Counted from the stretch's first letter, positions 34,966-43,036 are shown. The stretch is DNA of 64,000 bases from Halogeometricum sp. S1BR25-6 (GCF_031624495.1 NZ_JAMQOP010000001.1:1178001-1242000), one strand, 5' to 3'. Notes: generated by a model not told the origin, from the sequence alone. Numbers and translations: made by a program.

Positions 34966-35142
34966 GTGGAGTGGATCAAAGCCGCAGTCGTCGCTCTCCT
35001 CGCAGGATCGTGCATCGGCGCCGTACTGTCGGTCGCGGAACTGCCCAGTCCGGCGCCCGAAGAGTCGCTCGGCGTCGTCGCCGGCGCGTTCACCCTCTGC
35101 GGGATGTACCTGGGCCACGCCGCCGTCAGCACGTACCTCTGA
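34966..35142 (+). CDS. small two-TM membrane protein (58 aa)
   Basis: From GTG: IKAAVVALLAGSCIGAVLSV (TM1), a short Pro/Glu loop, then LGVVAGAFTLCGMYLGHAAV (TM2). An upstream in-frame ATG at 34876 would place the start before the TATA box, so the GTG is preferred. A T-run terminator follows at 35159-35164. No family recognised. Confidence 0.6.
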   Translation: MEWIKAAVVALLAGSCIGAVLSVAELPSPAPEESLGVVAGAFTLCGMYLGHAAVSTYL

Positions 35143-35158
35143 GAGGAGTCGTCCCCGC

Positions 35159-35164
35159 TTTTTT
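35159..35164 (+). terminator. T6 terminator
   Basis: CGCTTTTTTCGCC, 17 bases after the stop codon at 35142, ahead of the regulator gene. Confidence 0.5.
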
Positions 35165-35226
35165 CGCCTCCGTCCCGCGCGGCGAGGGCGGACGTTAATA
35201 TATCTGCGCTCTGCCAGTATACGCCG

Positions 35227-36015
35227 ATGGTGTCCGATTTCTCGCCCGACGCGCTCGCGGACGTGCGGTTCGTCTCGCAGTCGTCGGCGCGCGTCCGTCT
35301 CCTGCTCCGTCTCGTCGAGAGCGGGCCGATGAACCGGTGCGAACTGCGCGACGGCGTCGACGCCTCGCGGACGACCGTCTCCCGCAACCTCGAGGCGCTC
35401 GTCGACCGAGGTTGGGTCGCGGAGTCCGACGCCGGCTACCGCGCCACGCCGGGCGGAGAACTCCTCGCCGCCGGGTTGGAGTCGTTCCTCTCGACGGCCG
35501 AGACGGTCGGTCGCCTCGCCCCGTTCTTCGAGTGGTTCCCGTCCGACGACGTCGACCTCCCCTCGGAGTGGCTGGTCGACGCCGACGTCTACCCGTCGAC
35601 GCCCGCAGACCCGTACGCCCCGATAGACAGACACGTCGAACGCCTCGAAGTCGCGGCGGAGTTGCGCTGTCTCCTCCCGGCGACGGGGGTGCGACCGATG
35701 CGCGCCATCGGTCGGAAACGGGACGGTTTCGACCACGAGATGGTCGTCTCGCCGTCGGTGGGCGAGACGCTGCGGAGCGAACGGAAGTATCTCGACGCGG
35801 TGGACGAACTCGCCGAACGAGGGTCGCTCGACTTCTACGTCAGCGACCGCCCCGTCCCCCTCTACGTCGGTCTGTTCGAGGGCGACGTGCAGTTGGGCGT
35901 CGGCGACAGCGACGGAGTGCCGCGCGCGCTGGTCGAGACGAGCGATGAGCGCGTCCGTCGGTGGGCCGAGGAGACGTACGACGCCTATCGGACGGGCGCC
36001 GAGCCGTTAGGCTGA
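35227..36015 (+). CDS. winged-helix transcriptional regulator with FilR1-type C-terminal domain
   Basis: 262 residues. The N-terminal wHTH (about 15-75) reads LADVRFVSQSSARVRLLLRLVE, then SRTTVSRNLEALVDRGWV as recognition helix and wing entry. The C-terminal half (FDHEMVVSPSVGETL, then FYVSDRPVPLYVGLF and DGVPRALVETSDERVRRWAEETYDAY) matches the FilR1/DUF1724 module common in haloarchaeal regulators. A TATA-like element TTAATATATC lies just upstream (35194-35203). It ends 289 bases from gvpM, convergent with the gas-vesicle cluster; any link is unproven. Confidence 0.87.
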   Translation: MVSDFSPDALADVRFVSQSSARVRLLLRLVESGPMNRCELRDGVDASRTTVSRNLEALVDRGWVAESDAGYRATPGGELLAAGLESFLSTAETVGRLAPFFEWFPSDDVDLPSEWLVDADVYPSTPADPYAPIDRHVERLEVAAELRCLLPATGVRPMRAIGRKRDGFDHEMVVSPSVGETLRSERKYLDAVDELAERGSLDFYVSDRPVPLYVGLFEGDVQLGVGDSDGVPRALVETSDERVRRWAEETYDAYRTGAEPLG

Positions 36016-36303
36016 CCGACCCGAGTGCGTGCGGACCTCGCACGGTGTGCACCCCCTGCACGGCTCCCGTCGGATACACTAACGACGGTACGACGGCCAC
36101 GAATTCCCGGGGTGGGACCGACCGGCAGAACCGGTCGACCGGCCGCGCCGCCGACCGGGAGTTATCCACACGACTCTCGCCGACGGGGTTCGAGGGGTCT
36201 CGAAGTCCGACGGGTGCCGCGGTCCGAGCGCGAACGGTGGGCGACCGAAGCGTCCGAGTGGGGTCCCTGGAACGTCTTCCGGGAGGCGTTCGGTCCCTCC
36301 CCG

Positions 36304-36576
36304 TCAGCGTTCGGGGTCGACGTCGAGGTCGGACTCGGATTCGAACTGCGCCTCGCGCCGACGCTGCTCTTCGCGTATCCGCTCGTCCCACTCCTCGAAC
36401 AGTCCGTACTCCGTCATCGTGGTCATCCCCGCGATGGCCGCCCGGAGTTTGATTCCGATGAGCGGAATCTCCGCGACGGTGACGACCACGTCCGCGTCGA
36501 GGACGGCGCCGTCGCGCAGGAGCACGTCCACGAGGTCGACCACGGCGTCGTCGTCACTCGGCGGGTCCGGTTCCAT
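36304..36576 (-). CDS. gvpM: gas vesicle protein GvpM
   Basis: 90 residues from the ATG at 36576, a GvpA/J-like paralogue. Core: VVDLVDVLLRDGAVLDADVVVTVAEIPLIGIKLRAAIAGMTTM, which parallels the GvpA shell helix-strand pattern, followed by a charged helix. A longer in-frame start at 36606 adds only Arg-rich sequence. It overlaps the end of gvpL by 23 bases and is the last gene of the leftward gvp operon. In Halobacterium GvpM is essential for vesicle nucleation or assembly. Confidence 0.9.
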   Translation of the reverse strand: MEPDPPSDDDAVVDLVDVLLRDGAVLDADVVVTVAEIPLIGIKLRAAIAGMTTMTEYGLFEEWDERIREEQRRREAQFESESDLDVDPER

Positions 36577-37471
36577 TCTCCTCTCTCTCCGTTCCCGTCT
36601 CCGCATCTTTTCTCTCCGTCCCTCCCTCCGAATCCGCGGGTTCGAGCGCGTCCGGCGCGAACGTGTACGGCGGCCACGGGCCGGTGAACCGGACGGACGC
36701 CCCGTCCTCGTCGGCGACGGTGTCGAGGTACTCGCCGACGGCGTCGCACTCCCCCTCGTCGGCGAGGACGGCGAACCGGGCCGTCGGTCCCGTCGGCGCC
36801 TCGGTCAGCGGCGTCTGCGGCGCGTCGCCGAGTTCGCGCACCTCGTCGGTCATCGACTCCAGTTCCGCGACGAGTTCCTCCGAGCGCGCCCGACGCCGCC
36901 GATTCACGAGCGTCGAGAGCCGCTTGTCGTACTGCTTCTGCACGAGAAAAGCCGTCCCCTCGGAGGCGTCCGAGAGCTTCTCCCCCAGTTCGGCGAGTCG
37001 CTCGTCGTCGCTGCCGACCCGTTCGGCGAGGGCCTCGCGGTCCCACTCGACCTCCACGCGGTACTCCCACCGGCCGGCCAGCGAGTCCAGCGCGTCGGCG
37101 AGGGTTTCCTCGTTCGCTGCCAGCCACTCGCGAATCGTCTCGTCGCCGCCGCGGACGATGGTGTCGAAGCGGAACGGCACCGGCGTCCCGAACGCCTCGC
37201 CGACGTCCTCGACGGCGTCTTGGTGGTCGTACAACCACTCGCGCACCTCGTCGGGCGCGTCCGACTCGTAGGGGTCGCTGCGCTCGTGGACGATCGCCGA
37301 GAGTCGCTCGGTCGAGACCACGGAGAGCGATGCGCCGCCGACGCCCGCGGCGTCGAGTCGCGCCGCCGCGTCGTCGTCCCGACGGACGACGCAGTAGAGG
37401 TAGCGCCCGTCCTCGTCGGCGCCATCGGCCGCGTCGTCGTCCGCACCGGGCGCACCGTCAGCGTCGCTCAC
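36554..37471 (-). CDS. gvpL: gas vesicle protein GvpL
   Basis: 305 residues from GTG 37471 (ATG 37501 is possible but gives an Arg-rich start). GvpF/L family: [12 protein letters not shown] opens the N-terminal half; the C-terminal half contains [19 protein letters not shown] and ends with the shared [12 protein letters not shown] motif. GvpL is reported to interact with most other accessory Gvps in Halobacterium. It has an extra acidic/Thr-rich C-terminal tail. Overlaps gvpK by 14 bases and gvpM by 23 bases, so tight translational coupling. Confidence 0.93.
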   Translation of the reverse strand: MSDADGAPGADDDAADGADEDGRYLYCVVRRDDDAAARLDAAGVGGASLSVVSTERLSAIVHERSDPYESDAPDEVREWLYDHQDAVEDVGEAFGTPVPFRFDTIVRGGDETIREWLAANEETLADALDSLAGRWEYRVEVEWDREALAERVGSDDERLAELGEKLSDASEGTAFLVQKQYDKRLSTLVNRRRRARSEELVAELESMTDEVRELGDAPQTPLTEAPTGPTARFAVLADEGECDAVGEYLDTVADEDGASVRFTGPWPPYTFAPDALEPADSEGGTERKDAETGTEREENGTGPAE

Positions 37472-37808
37472 GCGCCCCTCCCGCGTCCGGCGGCGCCGCA
37501 CCGTCGTCGCCCCTCCGACGCTCCTCGGTGCGGACTTGATGGACGGCGTCGGCGACGAGCGAATCCAGGTCGCCGCGGAGTTGGTCGACCTGCCCGTCTA
37601 TCTCTTGGTCCTCCTTCAACCGTTCGAGGTCCTCCTCCAACCGGGCGAGGTGGCTCCCGAGGCGCTCTATCTCCTCGTCGGTGAGGCTCCCCGACTCCAT
37701 GCGCCGAATCGCCTCGCGTTCGAGGGCGTCGACGAGAATCTCCACGACGGCGACGACGACGGCCGTCAGTCCGTTCGCACCGTCCTCGTCGACTTCGACG
37801 GTCGTCAT
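37458..37808 (-). CDS. gvpK: gas vesicle protein GvpK
   Basis: 116 residues. The GvpK core is clear: [40 protein letters not shown] followed by a coiled [12 protein letters not shown] helix and a [14 protein letters not shown] segment. A short Gly/Arg tail is appended. ATGA overlap with the end of gvpJ. Reported essential for vesicle formation in Halobacterium. Confidence 0.94.
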   Translation of the reverse strand: MTTVEVDEDGANGLTAVVVAVVEILVDALEREAIRRMESGSLTDEEIERLGSHLARLEEDLERLKEDQEIDGQVDQLRGDLDSLVADAVHQVRTEERRRGDDGAAPPDAGGARERR

Positions 37809-38356
37809 TCGTCATCCCCCTCGTCGTCCGCGTCGTCGGCGTCTTCAGCTTCTCCGGTATCCTCGCCCCCGTCACCGCTCTCTGCCTCTCCGCCGCTCGC
37901 GTTCTCGCTCTCGACCTCGTTTTCGGCTTCGGCCTCGGCCTCGGCCTCGGGGTCTCCCCCGCCCGCACCTCCGCTCTCGTCGGCCGACCGCTCGTCGTCC
38001 GACTCGCCTACCGTCGCGTTCATCACGTCGACGGAGCGGTCCTCGCGGTCCTCCTCCGCCTCGTCGCGCCGCTCCTCTTCGAGTCCGGGTCGCCCCGACG
38101 GCGACATTTTGGCCTGCCGTCGGCGCTGGCTGGCCGCCTCGACGGCCTCCATGTCGGTTCCGGAGGGGAACTCCAGACCGAACTCCGAGGCCGTCTCGAA
38201 CGACGCCAGCGCCGCCCGGAGGCGGATGCCGAGCAGTTCCGTCTCGCCGACGGAGACGACGATGTCGGCGTTGAGCACGACGCCCTTGTCGAGGAGGAGT
38301 TCGACCACGTCCGCGAGGCTGTCGGAGTCGCGCCCCGGGCGGACCGGATCAGGCAT
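37805..38356 (-). CDS. gvpJ: gas vesicle protein GvpJ with long acidic tail
   Basis: 183 residues. Residues 12-60 are a GvpA-like core: [43 protein letters not shown]. The family is usually about 100-115 residues; here ~110 residues of hydrophilic, mostly acidic sequence follow ([19 protein letters not shown] and similar), ending in Asp/Glu only. Whether the tail acts as a chaperone-like brush or is halophilic padding is unknown. Overlaps the preceding gene by 8 bases and gvpK by 4. Confidence 0.92.
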   Translation of the reverse strand: MPDPVRPGRDSDSLADVVELLLDKGVVLNADIVVSVGETELLGIRLRAALASFETASEFGLEFPSGTDMEAVEAASQRRRQAKMSPSGRPGLEEERRDEAEEDREDRSVDVMNATVGESDDERSADESGGAGGGDPEAEAEAEAENEVESENASGGEAESGDGGEDTGEAEDADDADDEGDDE

Positions 38357-39230
38357 CGTCTTCCTCCTCGGCGAACTGGTCGAACCGCGACCCGTACACC
38401 CGCTTCCGGTTCGGCGCGTTGGAGTACTTCGACTCGGCCGGCACCGTCGAGTACTTCGTGTCGGCGTCGGCGACGCCGTGCGAGGCGGCGAGCGTCGAGT
38501 ACGCCGTCGGGTTCCGGGAGTCGGGCTGACCGGTCCGCTCGACGCGCTTGCGGTTCTCCTCGCGCAGTCGCTCGATACGGTCGTGCGTGGCGACGAGTCC
38601 CTCGCGGAACTCGTCGACGCTGTCGGAGAGCTTCGACTGTATCGCGGTCTGGTAGGCCTCGTCGGGCAGTTCGATGTCGTCTCTGTCGTCGTCGTCGCCC
38701 ATCCCCACCGCCTCCTTGGCGTCCTCGGCGTCGACGTCGATGAGTTCGTCCTCGTCGTCCTCGTCGTCGGTGAGGTCGTCGACGAACGGGAGGGTGTCCT
38801 CGTCGTCGGTCTCGTCGAGTTCTTCGAGGGCCTCCTCGAACTCACGTTTGTTCCGCCAGACGTCGCGTACGTCGACGGAGTCCCAGAGTTCGCCGATGTC
38901 GATGATGGCGAGCAGTTTCCGGAGGCGAACCGCCTCCTCGGGGTCGGCGTTCGTTATCGCCTCGGAGAGTTTCTCCTCGTGAATCACCTCGTCGGCGTCC
39001 TCGTGGTCGACGGCGTCGGGGAGGTCCGTCAGGTCGACGGCGTCGAGCAGTTCGTCCGCCTCGTCGACGACGACCTGCAGGTCGCGCAGAATCTCCGCGA
39101 CCTCTGAGTCGTCCTCGCCGTCCATCGCGGCCTCGCTCAGTTCCAGCGCTCTGATGACGAGCGAGGAGACGTCCATCTCGTCGTTCCCGCTCTCTTCTTC
39201 CGCCCCGTCCGCTCGCTCCTCGCCGCTCAT
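38349..39230 (-). CDS. unrecognised acidic protein in the gvpH/gvpI position of the gas vesicle operon
   Basis: 293 residues at the place where haloarchaeal clusters carry gvpH and gvpI. It shows neither an Hsp20 beta-sandwich (GvpH) nor the short basic build of GvpI. Layout: a helical N-terminal half with VIRALELSEAAMDGEDD, DLTDLPDAVDHEDADEV and LLAIIDIGELWDSVDVRDVW; an acidic linker (TDDEDDEDELIDVDAED); a coiled-coil LSDSVDEFREGLVATHDRI; and a C-terminal motif with SRNPTAYSTLA, KYSTVP, KYSNAP then RKRVYGSRF. The repeated YST/YSN-P units and basic RVYG ending are similar to C-termini I have seen in unassigned haloarchaeal proteins. ATGA overlap with gvpG and 8-base overlap with gvpJ make it a genuine operon member. 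Confidence 0.82.
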   Translation of the reverse strand: MSGEERADGAEEESGNDEMDVSSLVIRALELSEAAMDGEDDSEVAEILRDLQVVVDEADELLDAVDLTDLPDAVDHEDADEVIHEEKLSEAITNADPEEAVRLRKLLAIIDIGELWDSVDVRDVWRNKREFEEALEELDETDDEDTLPFVDDLTDDEDDEDELIDVDAEDAKEAVGMGDDDDRDDIELPDEAYQTAIQSKLSDSVDEFREGLVATHDRIERLREENRKRVERTGQPDSRNPTAYSTLAASHGVADADTKYSTVPAESKYSNAPNRKRVYGSRFDQFAEEEDDA

Positions 39231-39478
39231 CGCTGCACCACCACCTTGTCGCTGAGTCGCTCGCGGGCGCGTTCGGCCGCGTCGAGTTCGGACTCCAATC
39301 GGGCGCGCTCGCGTTCGTACTCCTCCTCGTCGCGTTCGCCGATTTCGTAGAGCAGTTGGTTCTCCTTGAGGTCGCTCTGGATGGACTCGGTGTCATACAT
39401 CTCCTGGACCGCCAGCGAGTGGAGCACGTCCACCACGTTCGTGATGGGCCACAGGAGGATGTCGTCGAGGAGGAACAC
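39227..39478 (-). CDS. gvpG: gas vesicle protein GvpG
   Basis: 83 residues from GTG 39478: FLLDDILLWPITNVVDVLHSLAVQEMYD followed by an amphipathic/coiled charged helix (REEEYERERARLESELDAAERA-type). The long frame to 39526 would overlap gvpF; the GTG two bases after the gvpF TAA is the better start. ATGA overlap with the next gene. GvpG is an essential accessory protein in Halobacterium. Confidence 0.92.
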   Translation of the reverse strand: MFLLDDILLWPITNVVDVLHSLAVQEMYDTESIQSDLKENQLLYEIGERDEEEYERERARLESELDAAERARERLSDKVVVQR

Positions 39479-39480
39479 GG

Positions 39481-40104
39481 TTACTGCGCCTCGATTTCGA
39501 CGTCGACGAAGTTGTAGGGCGCCCACGGCCCCGTGTACTGTACGGTCGCGTCGGGATAGTCGTCTTCGAGTTCGGAGACGGCCTCGCCGAACGCTTCCTG
39601 GGCGTCGCGGTCGACGAGGTACGACCGGTTGAACAGCAGGCGCTCGGAGTAGAGGTCGTTCTCGGCCTCCTGGTCGCTGACGGCGACGAGTCGCTCCGAG
39701 ACGTCCGCCGTGACGTCCTCGCGCGTCAGGGACTCGTCGTCGGGACCGACGAGTTTGACCCCGAGTTCGACCTTCCCGTCGACGTCCATCAGCGCCTTCC
39801 GGAAGGCGCGTCGCCCCCCGCGCATGACGCTTTTGAGCGTGCGAGCGCTCTTGAACGCCATCCCGTACTGCATCGGCACGACCGTCCGGCCCTCGCCCTC
39901 CATCATCACCTCTCTGAGCACCTCGTCGTGCGCCCGCGTGTTCTCGTCCGTGCGCTCGACGTCGACGTCGTCGATGGGCGTCACCACCGCCGACAGCGTC
40001 CGGAACGTCACGGTCTGGACCGGGCTTTCCCCTTCGACGCCCTCGATGTCCAGTTCGAGGTCCTCGGCCTCGATAACGCCGTACGCGTACAGATGAGAAC
40101 TCAT
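39481..40104 (-). CDS. gvpF: gas vesicle protein GvpF
   Basis: 207 residues. Opens with HLYAYGVIEAEDLEL, continues with VPMQYGMAFKSARTLKSVM and LFNRSYLVDRDAQEAF, and closes with the GvpF/L signature VQYTGPWAPYNFVDVEI. In Halobacterium GvpF binds GvpA and probably helps it enter the growing shell. First gene of the leftward operon; a TATA element lies at 40177-40183, giving a leader of about 50 bases. Confidence 0.94.
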   Translation of the reverse strand: MSSHLYAYGVIEAEDLELDIEGVEGESPVQTVTFRTLSAVVTPIDDVDVERTDENTRAHDEVLREVMMEGEGRTVVPMQYGMAFKSARTLKSVMRGGRRAFRKALMDVDGKVELGVKLVGPDDESLTREDVTADVSERLVAVSDQEAENDLYSERLLFNRSYLVDRDAQEAFGEAVSELEDDYPDATVQYTGPWAPYNFVDVEIEAQ

Positions 40105-40176
40105 AGCAGTGTTGGTGGGAAATTCGCCGGATGAACCCGTATAGCTTGTGGCTCGCTCGCGGTCGGAACGAAACAG

Positions 40177-40183
40177 AAATATA
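40177..40183 (-). promoter_or_regulatory. TATA box for the gvpF-M operon
   Basis: TATATTT on the minus strand within the 155-base gvpF-gvpA divergent region; predicted start about 27 bases further on, around 40150. Confidence 0.55.
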
Positions 40184-40229
40184 CCTGAACGGGACTGTCA
40201 GCCGCTATTTTTCTCGGACGGCCGAATGA

Positions 40230-40237
40230 TTAAATAA
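40230..40237 (+). promoter_or_regulatory. TATA box for gvpA-gvpO
   Basis: TTAAATAA centred about 27 bases upstream of the gvpA ATG (40260). A GGTGA element at 40251-40255 sits directly before the ATG. No recognisable GvpE activating element is seen, in line with the absence of gvpD/E. Confidence 0.6.
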
Positions 40238-40259
40238 CGTGACGCGACGAGGTGAAGTG

Positions 40260-40535
40260 ATGCCAGCAGATAGCCCGGATGCTTCCAGTTTGGCCGACGT
40301 GCTGGACCGAATTCTCGACAAGGGGATCGTTATCGACATATGGGCGCGCGTGTCCGTCGTCGGTATCGAGATCCTGACCGTCGAGGCGCGTATCGTCGCC
40401 GCCTCGGTGGACACCTTCCTGACGTACGCTTCAGAGATGGCGAAAATCGAAAAAGCCAGTCAGGGGGACTTAGAGGAACTCCAAGAGTTGGATATCCGGC
40501 GCGCGAACCCGCAGGCGGCGCCCGACGCCTCCTGA
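40260..40535 (+). CDS. gvpA: gas vesicle major structural protein GvpA
   Basis: 91 residues. The nearly invariant shell core is present: [40 protein letters not shown] and [15 protein letters not shown]. It forms the ribbed helical wall of the gas vesicle. The C-terminal tail ([19 protein letters not shown]) is longer and less Ala/Glu-rich than in Halobacterium GvpA (about 76 residues). The in-frame start at 40239 was rejected because it lies in the promoter. gvpO follows 12 bases downstream. Confidence 0.97.
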   Translation: MPADSPDASSLADVLDRILDKGIVIDIWARVSVVGIEILTVEARIVAASVDTFLTYASEMAKIEKASQGDLEELQELDIRRANPQAAPDAS

Positions 40536-40547
40536 GGAGGGTGACCC

Positions 40548-41096
40548 GTGCCCGACCAGTGTAGGGCCGTTACCGAGGGTGGCGAACGGTGTTCGCGACC
40601 GGCGAACGAAAACGGTTTCTGTCACCAACACGGCCCGGAGAACGAAACCGTCGACGAGGCCGACTCCGACGACCCCGGCGACCCGTCGGACCCCGACGCG
40701 GACGACGACCGGAAGGATTCCACGATGGCAGACGACACAGACTCCAACGAAACGACCGACGACGCCGAATCGCAGGAGGAGACCGAGTCATCCGACGAGA
40801 CCGAATCGTCGGACGAGACCGGATCGACCGACGAATCGACCATCGTGACCGTCCGGGACAAGGTGAGAGACGAGGTGCCCCAACTCATCGGCCGCGAGTT
40901 GGACGGCGTCACTAGCCTGATGCAGACCGAGGACGGTTGGATGGCGACGGTCGAACTCGTCGAACGTCGTTCGGTGCCGGACACGCAGGACCTCATCGGG
41001 CAGTACGAGGTATCGATCGGAGACGACGCGGTTATCGACGGCTACCGTCGCCTGGAGACGTACCGCCGGGCCGAGGGCCCGGAATACGACGCCTGA
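40548..41096 (+). CDS. gvpO: gas vesicle protein GvpO with N-terminal Cys/His-rich extension
   Basis: 182 residues from GTG 40548. The C-terminal ~85 residues are GvpO: VTVRDKVRDEVPQLIGRELDG, GWMATVELVERRSVPDTQDL and IGQYEVSIGDD. Residues 5-28 form a CCCH cluster (Cys5, Cys15, Cys25, His28) of the CxA-T-GxRC-R-CxxH kind, followed by an acidic linker with DE/SS repeats. A strong Shine-Dalgarno (GAGGAGGG, 40534-40541) precedes the GTG. An internal ATG at 40725 (with GGAAGG 9 bases before) would give a 123-residue protein of normal GvpO length. GvpO is essential in Halobacterium. Confidence 0.9.
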   Translation: MPDQCRAVTEGGERCSRPANENGFCHQHGPENETVDEADSDDPGDPSDPDADDDRKDSTMADDTDSNETTDDAESQEETESSDETESSDETGSTDESTIVTVRDKVRDEVPQLIGRELDGVTSLMQTEDGWMATVELVERRSVPDTQDLIGQYEVSIGDDAVIDGYRRLETYRRAEGPEYDA

Positions 41097-41113
41097 GGCC
41101 GAGCGTCGGCCGA

Positions 41114-41118
41114 TTTTT
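41114..41118 (+). terminator. T-run after gvpO
   Basis: CCGATTTTTCTCTC, about 18 bases after the gvpO stop codon. Confidence 0.45.
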
Positions 41119-41192
41119 CTCTCGAACCGGAGTCGCGGAGCCACGTCCGTTTCGGTGACAAGTTGATAACGCTCGGGTGCGTACTGAGGGTG

Positions 41193-41465
41193 ATGTCACT
41201 CACACTCGTTCCGTTGTTCCCGGGTATCCCCGGCGGTCCCGAACTCCTCATCGTCCTCCTCATCGTCGTCCTCCTGTTCGGCGCGAACAAACTCCCGAAA
41301 CTCGCGCGCTCGTCCGGGCAGGCGATGGGTGAGTTCAAGCGCGGCCGCGAGGAAATCGACCAAGAACTGCGCTCGATGAGCGAGCAGGACGCCGACGCCG
41401 ACGCGGACGACGCCGAGTCGTCCCCCGAGACCGAAGAGGAGTCCGACCGAACCTCGGCCGCCTGA
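41193..41465 (+). CDS. tatA: Sec-independent protein translocase TatA
   Basis: 90-residue single-TM component of the twin-arginine pathway, the main export route in haloarchaea. TM helix LLIVLLIVVLLFGANKLPKLARS has the FGxxKLP hinge, followed by an amphipathic helix (GQAMGEFKRGREEID) and an acidic tail. ATG at 41193 chosen over 41163 for family length. No tatC is adjacent. It lies 96 bases after gvpO. Confidence 0.9.
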   Translation: MSLTLVPLFPGIPGGPELLIVLLIVVLLFGANKLPKLARSSGQAMGEFKRGREEIDQELRSMSEQDADADADDAESSPETEEESDRTSAA

Positions 41466-41587
41466 ACCGGAACCGGAACCGACCACGGTTTCTCGACGAG
41501 ACTTCCCGCCGCGAGCGGTGCCGCCGGTCGAGGGCGACGACGCGGGCACCGAAGCCGTGACGTCGGGTCGACTTCGGGCCGTCCCGC

Positions 41588-42883
41588 TCAGTCGCCCACC
41601 GCGGCGTCCGGGGCCGTCGCCCTTGCGGTGCGGTAGTACGTCCCCAAGAAGACCCCCGTGGCGACGACGATGAACGCCGCCGCGGTGAGGAAGGCGGCCG
41701 TCGTCGACACGAAGTCCTTGATGCTGCCGACGAGCACCGGTCCGGCGACCTGTCCGATTTTCCAGGAGAGGGAGCGCAGCGACATGCTCGACGCGACGGA
41801 GTCGAACCGCTCGCCCTCCTCGACGAACAGCGCCATGCTCGCCGGGAGTCGGATGCTGTCGGCGACGCCGAGGATACCGTAGGCGGCGAACAGCGCGAAG
41901 AACGCGCCGCCGAGCGCCTGCGACCGGCCGAAGGCGTGGAACTCGAACGGGTCGATGGCCCCCTCGAAGAAGAAGGAGAGGGGGATAAGCGCCGTCCCGA
42001 GACCGTACAGTATCGCGCCGGCGGCGACGAACAGGTGTCTCGACCCGAATCGGTCGGTCAGGTCTCCCATGTAGCCCTGCGCGAGCGTCTTCGTCAGTTT
42101 CCCCCCGGCGAGAATCCAGCCGATGGCGAACTCGTGGATACCGAACTCCACTTTCGCCACGATAGGCAGGAAGATGATGACGGCCATCTTGCCGACGCTG
42201 AACGCGAGTCGAAAGACGACCAGCGAGCGGATCATCGGCCGTTCGAGGAGTGCGCGGAGCGTCTCCCTCCCCGTCGCTTCCTCGGGGTCCTTCCGGCCGC
42301 CGGGGTTCTCGCGCAGGTAGCGCCAGACGAGGAGGAACGCGCCGACGGTGACGGCGCTGAGCACCGTGTAGACGACGTGCGTCTGGTAGGCGTAGAGGAG
42401 GTAGCCGCCGACGACGTCGCCCGCCAGACTGGAGAAGGCGGCGACCTGGTTGTACGTGCCCAGCCACCGACCGCTGGCGTCGTCGGGGCTTATCTCGCCG
42501 ACGACGGTCGACCCGGTTATCCAGAGGAGGCTCGCACCCAACCCTTGCCCCATCCGCATGAGGATGACGTGGACGGAGCTCTGAACGAAGGCGAATCCGA
42601 CGAAGACGGCGACGTTGATGGCGAGGCCGGCCAGCAGGTAGCGCTTGGCGTTGCCGGTGTCTATCTTGCGACCGAGCGGCAGGACGATGAGCAGTTGGAC
42701 CGCGGCGAAGGCGGTGCCGAACAACCCCTCGACGAATCCGGTGGTTCCGAACTGCTCGGCGTAGAGGGCGAGGGCGATGAGGATAGTCGAGTACGCTTGA
42801 CTGCGCGCGAACGCCGTTCCGGCCAGCGCCGCGAACTCCCGGTCCCGAAGGAGGCCCAACGAGCCTCCCGCCTCTTCGCCCAT
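41588..42883 (-). CDS. MFS transporter
   Basis: 431 residues with twelve predicted TM helices. The MFS motif-A-like loop is VLPLGRKIDTGNAKRYL between TM2 and TM3; similar GDLTDRFGSRHLFV in the second half. N-terminus MGEEAGGSLGLLRDREFAALAG is cytoplasmic. Substrate unknown; possibly a drug/sugar efflux type. Upstream 42884-43036 carries no other gene. Confidence 0.88.
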   Translation of the reverse strand: MGEEAGGSLGLLRDREFAALAGTAFARSQAYSTILIALALYAEQFGTTGFVEGLFGTAFAAVQLLIVLPLGRKIDTGNAKRYLLAGLAINVAVFVGFAFVQSSVHVILMRMGQGLGASLLWITGSTVVGEISPDDASGRWLGTYNQVAAFSSLAGDVVGGYLLYAYQTHVVYTVLSAVTVGAFLLVWRYLRENPGGRKDPEEATGRETLRALLERPMIRSLVVFRLAFSVGKMAVIIFLPIVAKVEFGIHEFAIGWILAGGKLTKTLAQGYMGDLTDRFGSRHLFVAAGAILYGLGTALIPLSFFFEGAIDPFEFHAFGRSQALGGAFFALFAAYGILGVADSIRLPASMALFVEEGERFDSVASSMSLRSLSWKIGQVAGPVLVGSIKDFVSTTAAFLTAAAFIVVATGVFLGTYYRTARATAPDAAVGD

Positions 42884-43036
42884 GGTGTTCGAATCGAAAC
42901 GGTCGAGCGGAGTTAAATCACATCATCCGAGAAGGCCGTGTGGGGTACTCTCAGGAGCTGAGAACACCGAACGACCGTGAACGATACGCGAGAAAACGGA
43001 CGACGGCGCCGCCGCTGTCGAATCAGATACGGTATG

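Noticed and set aside
36016-36303. Possible gene or remnant gvp gene between the regulator and gvpM
   Set aside because: The 288-base gap holds only Arg/Pro-rich open frames without family motifs; no gvp similarity seen.
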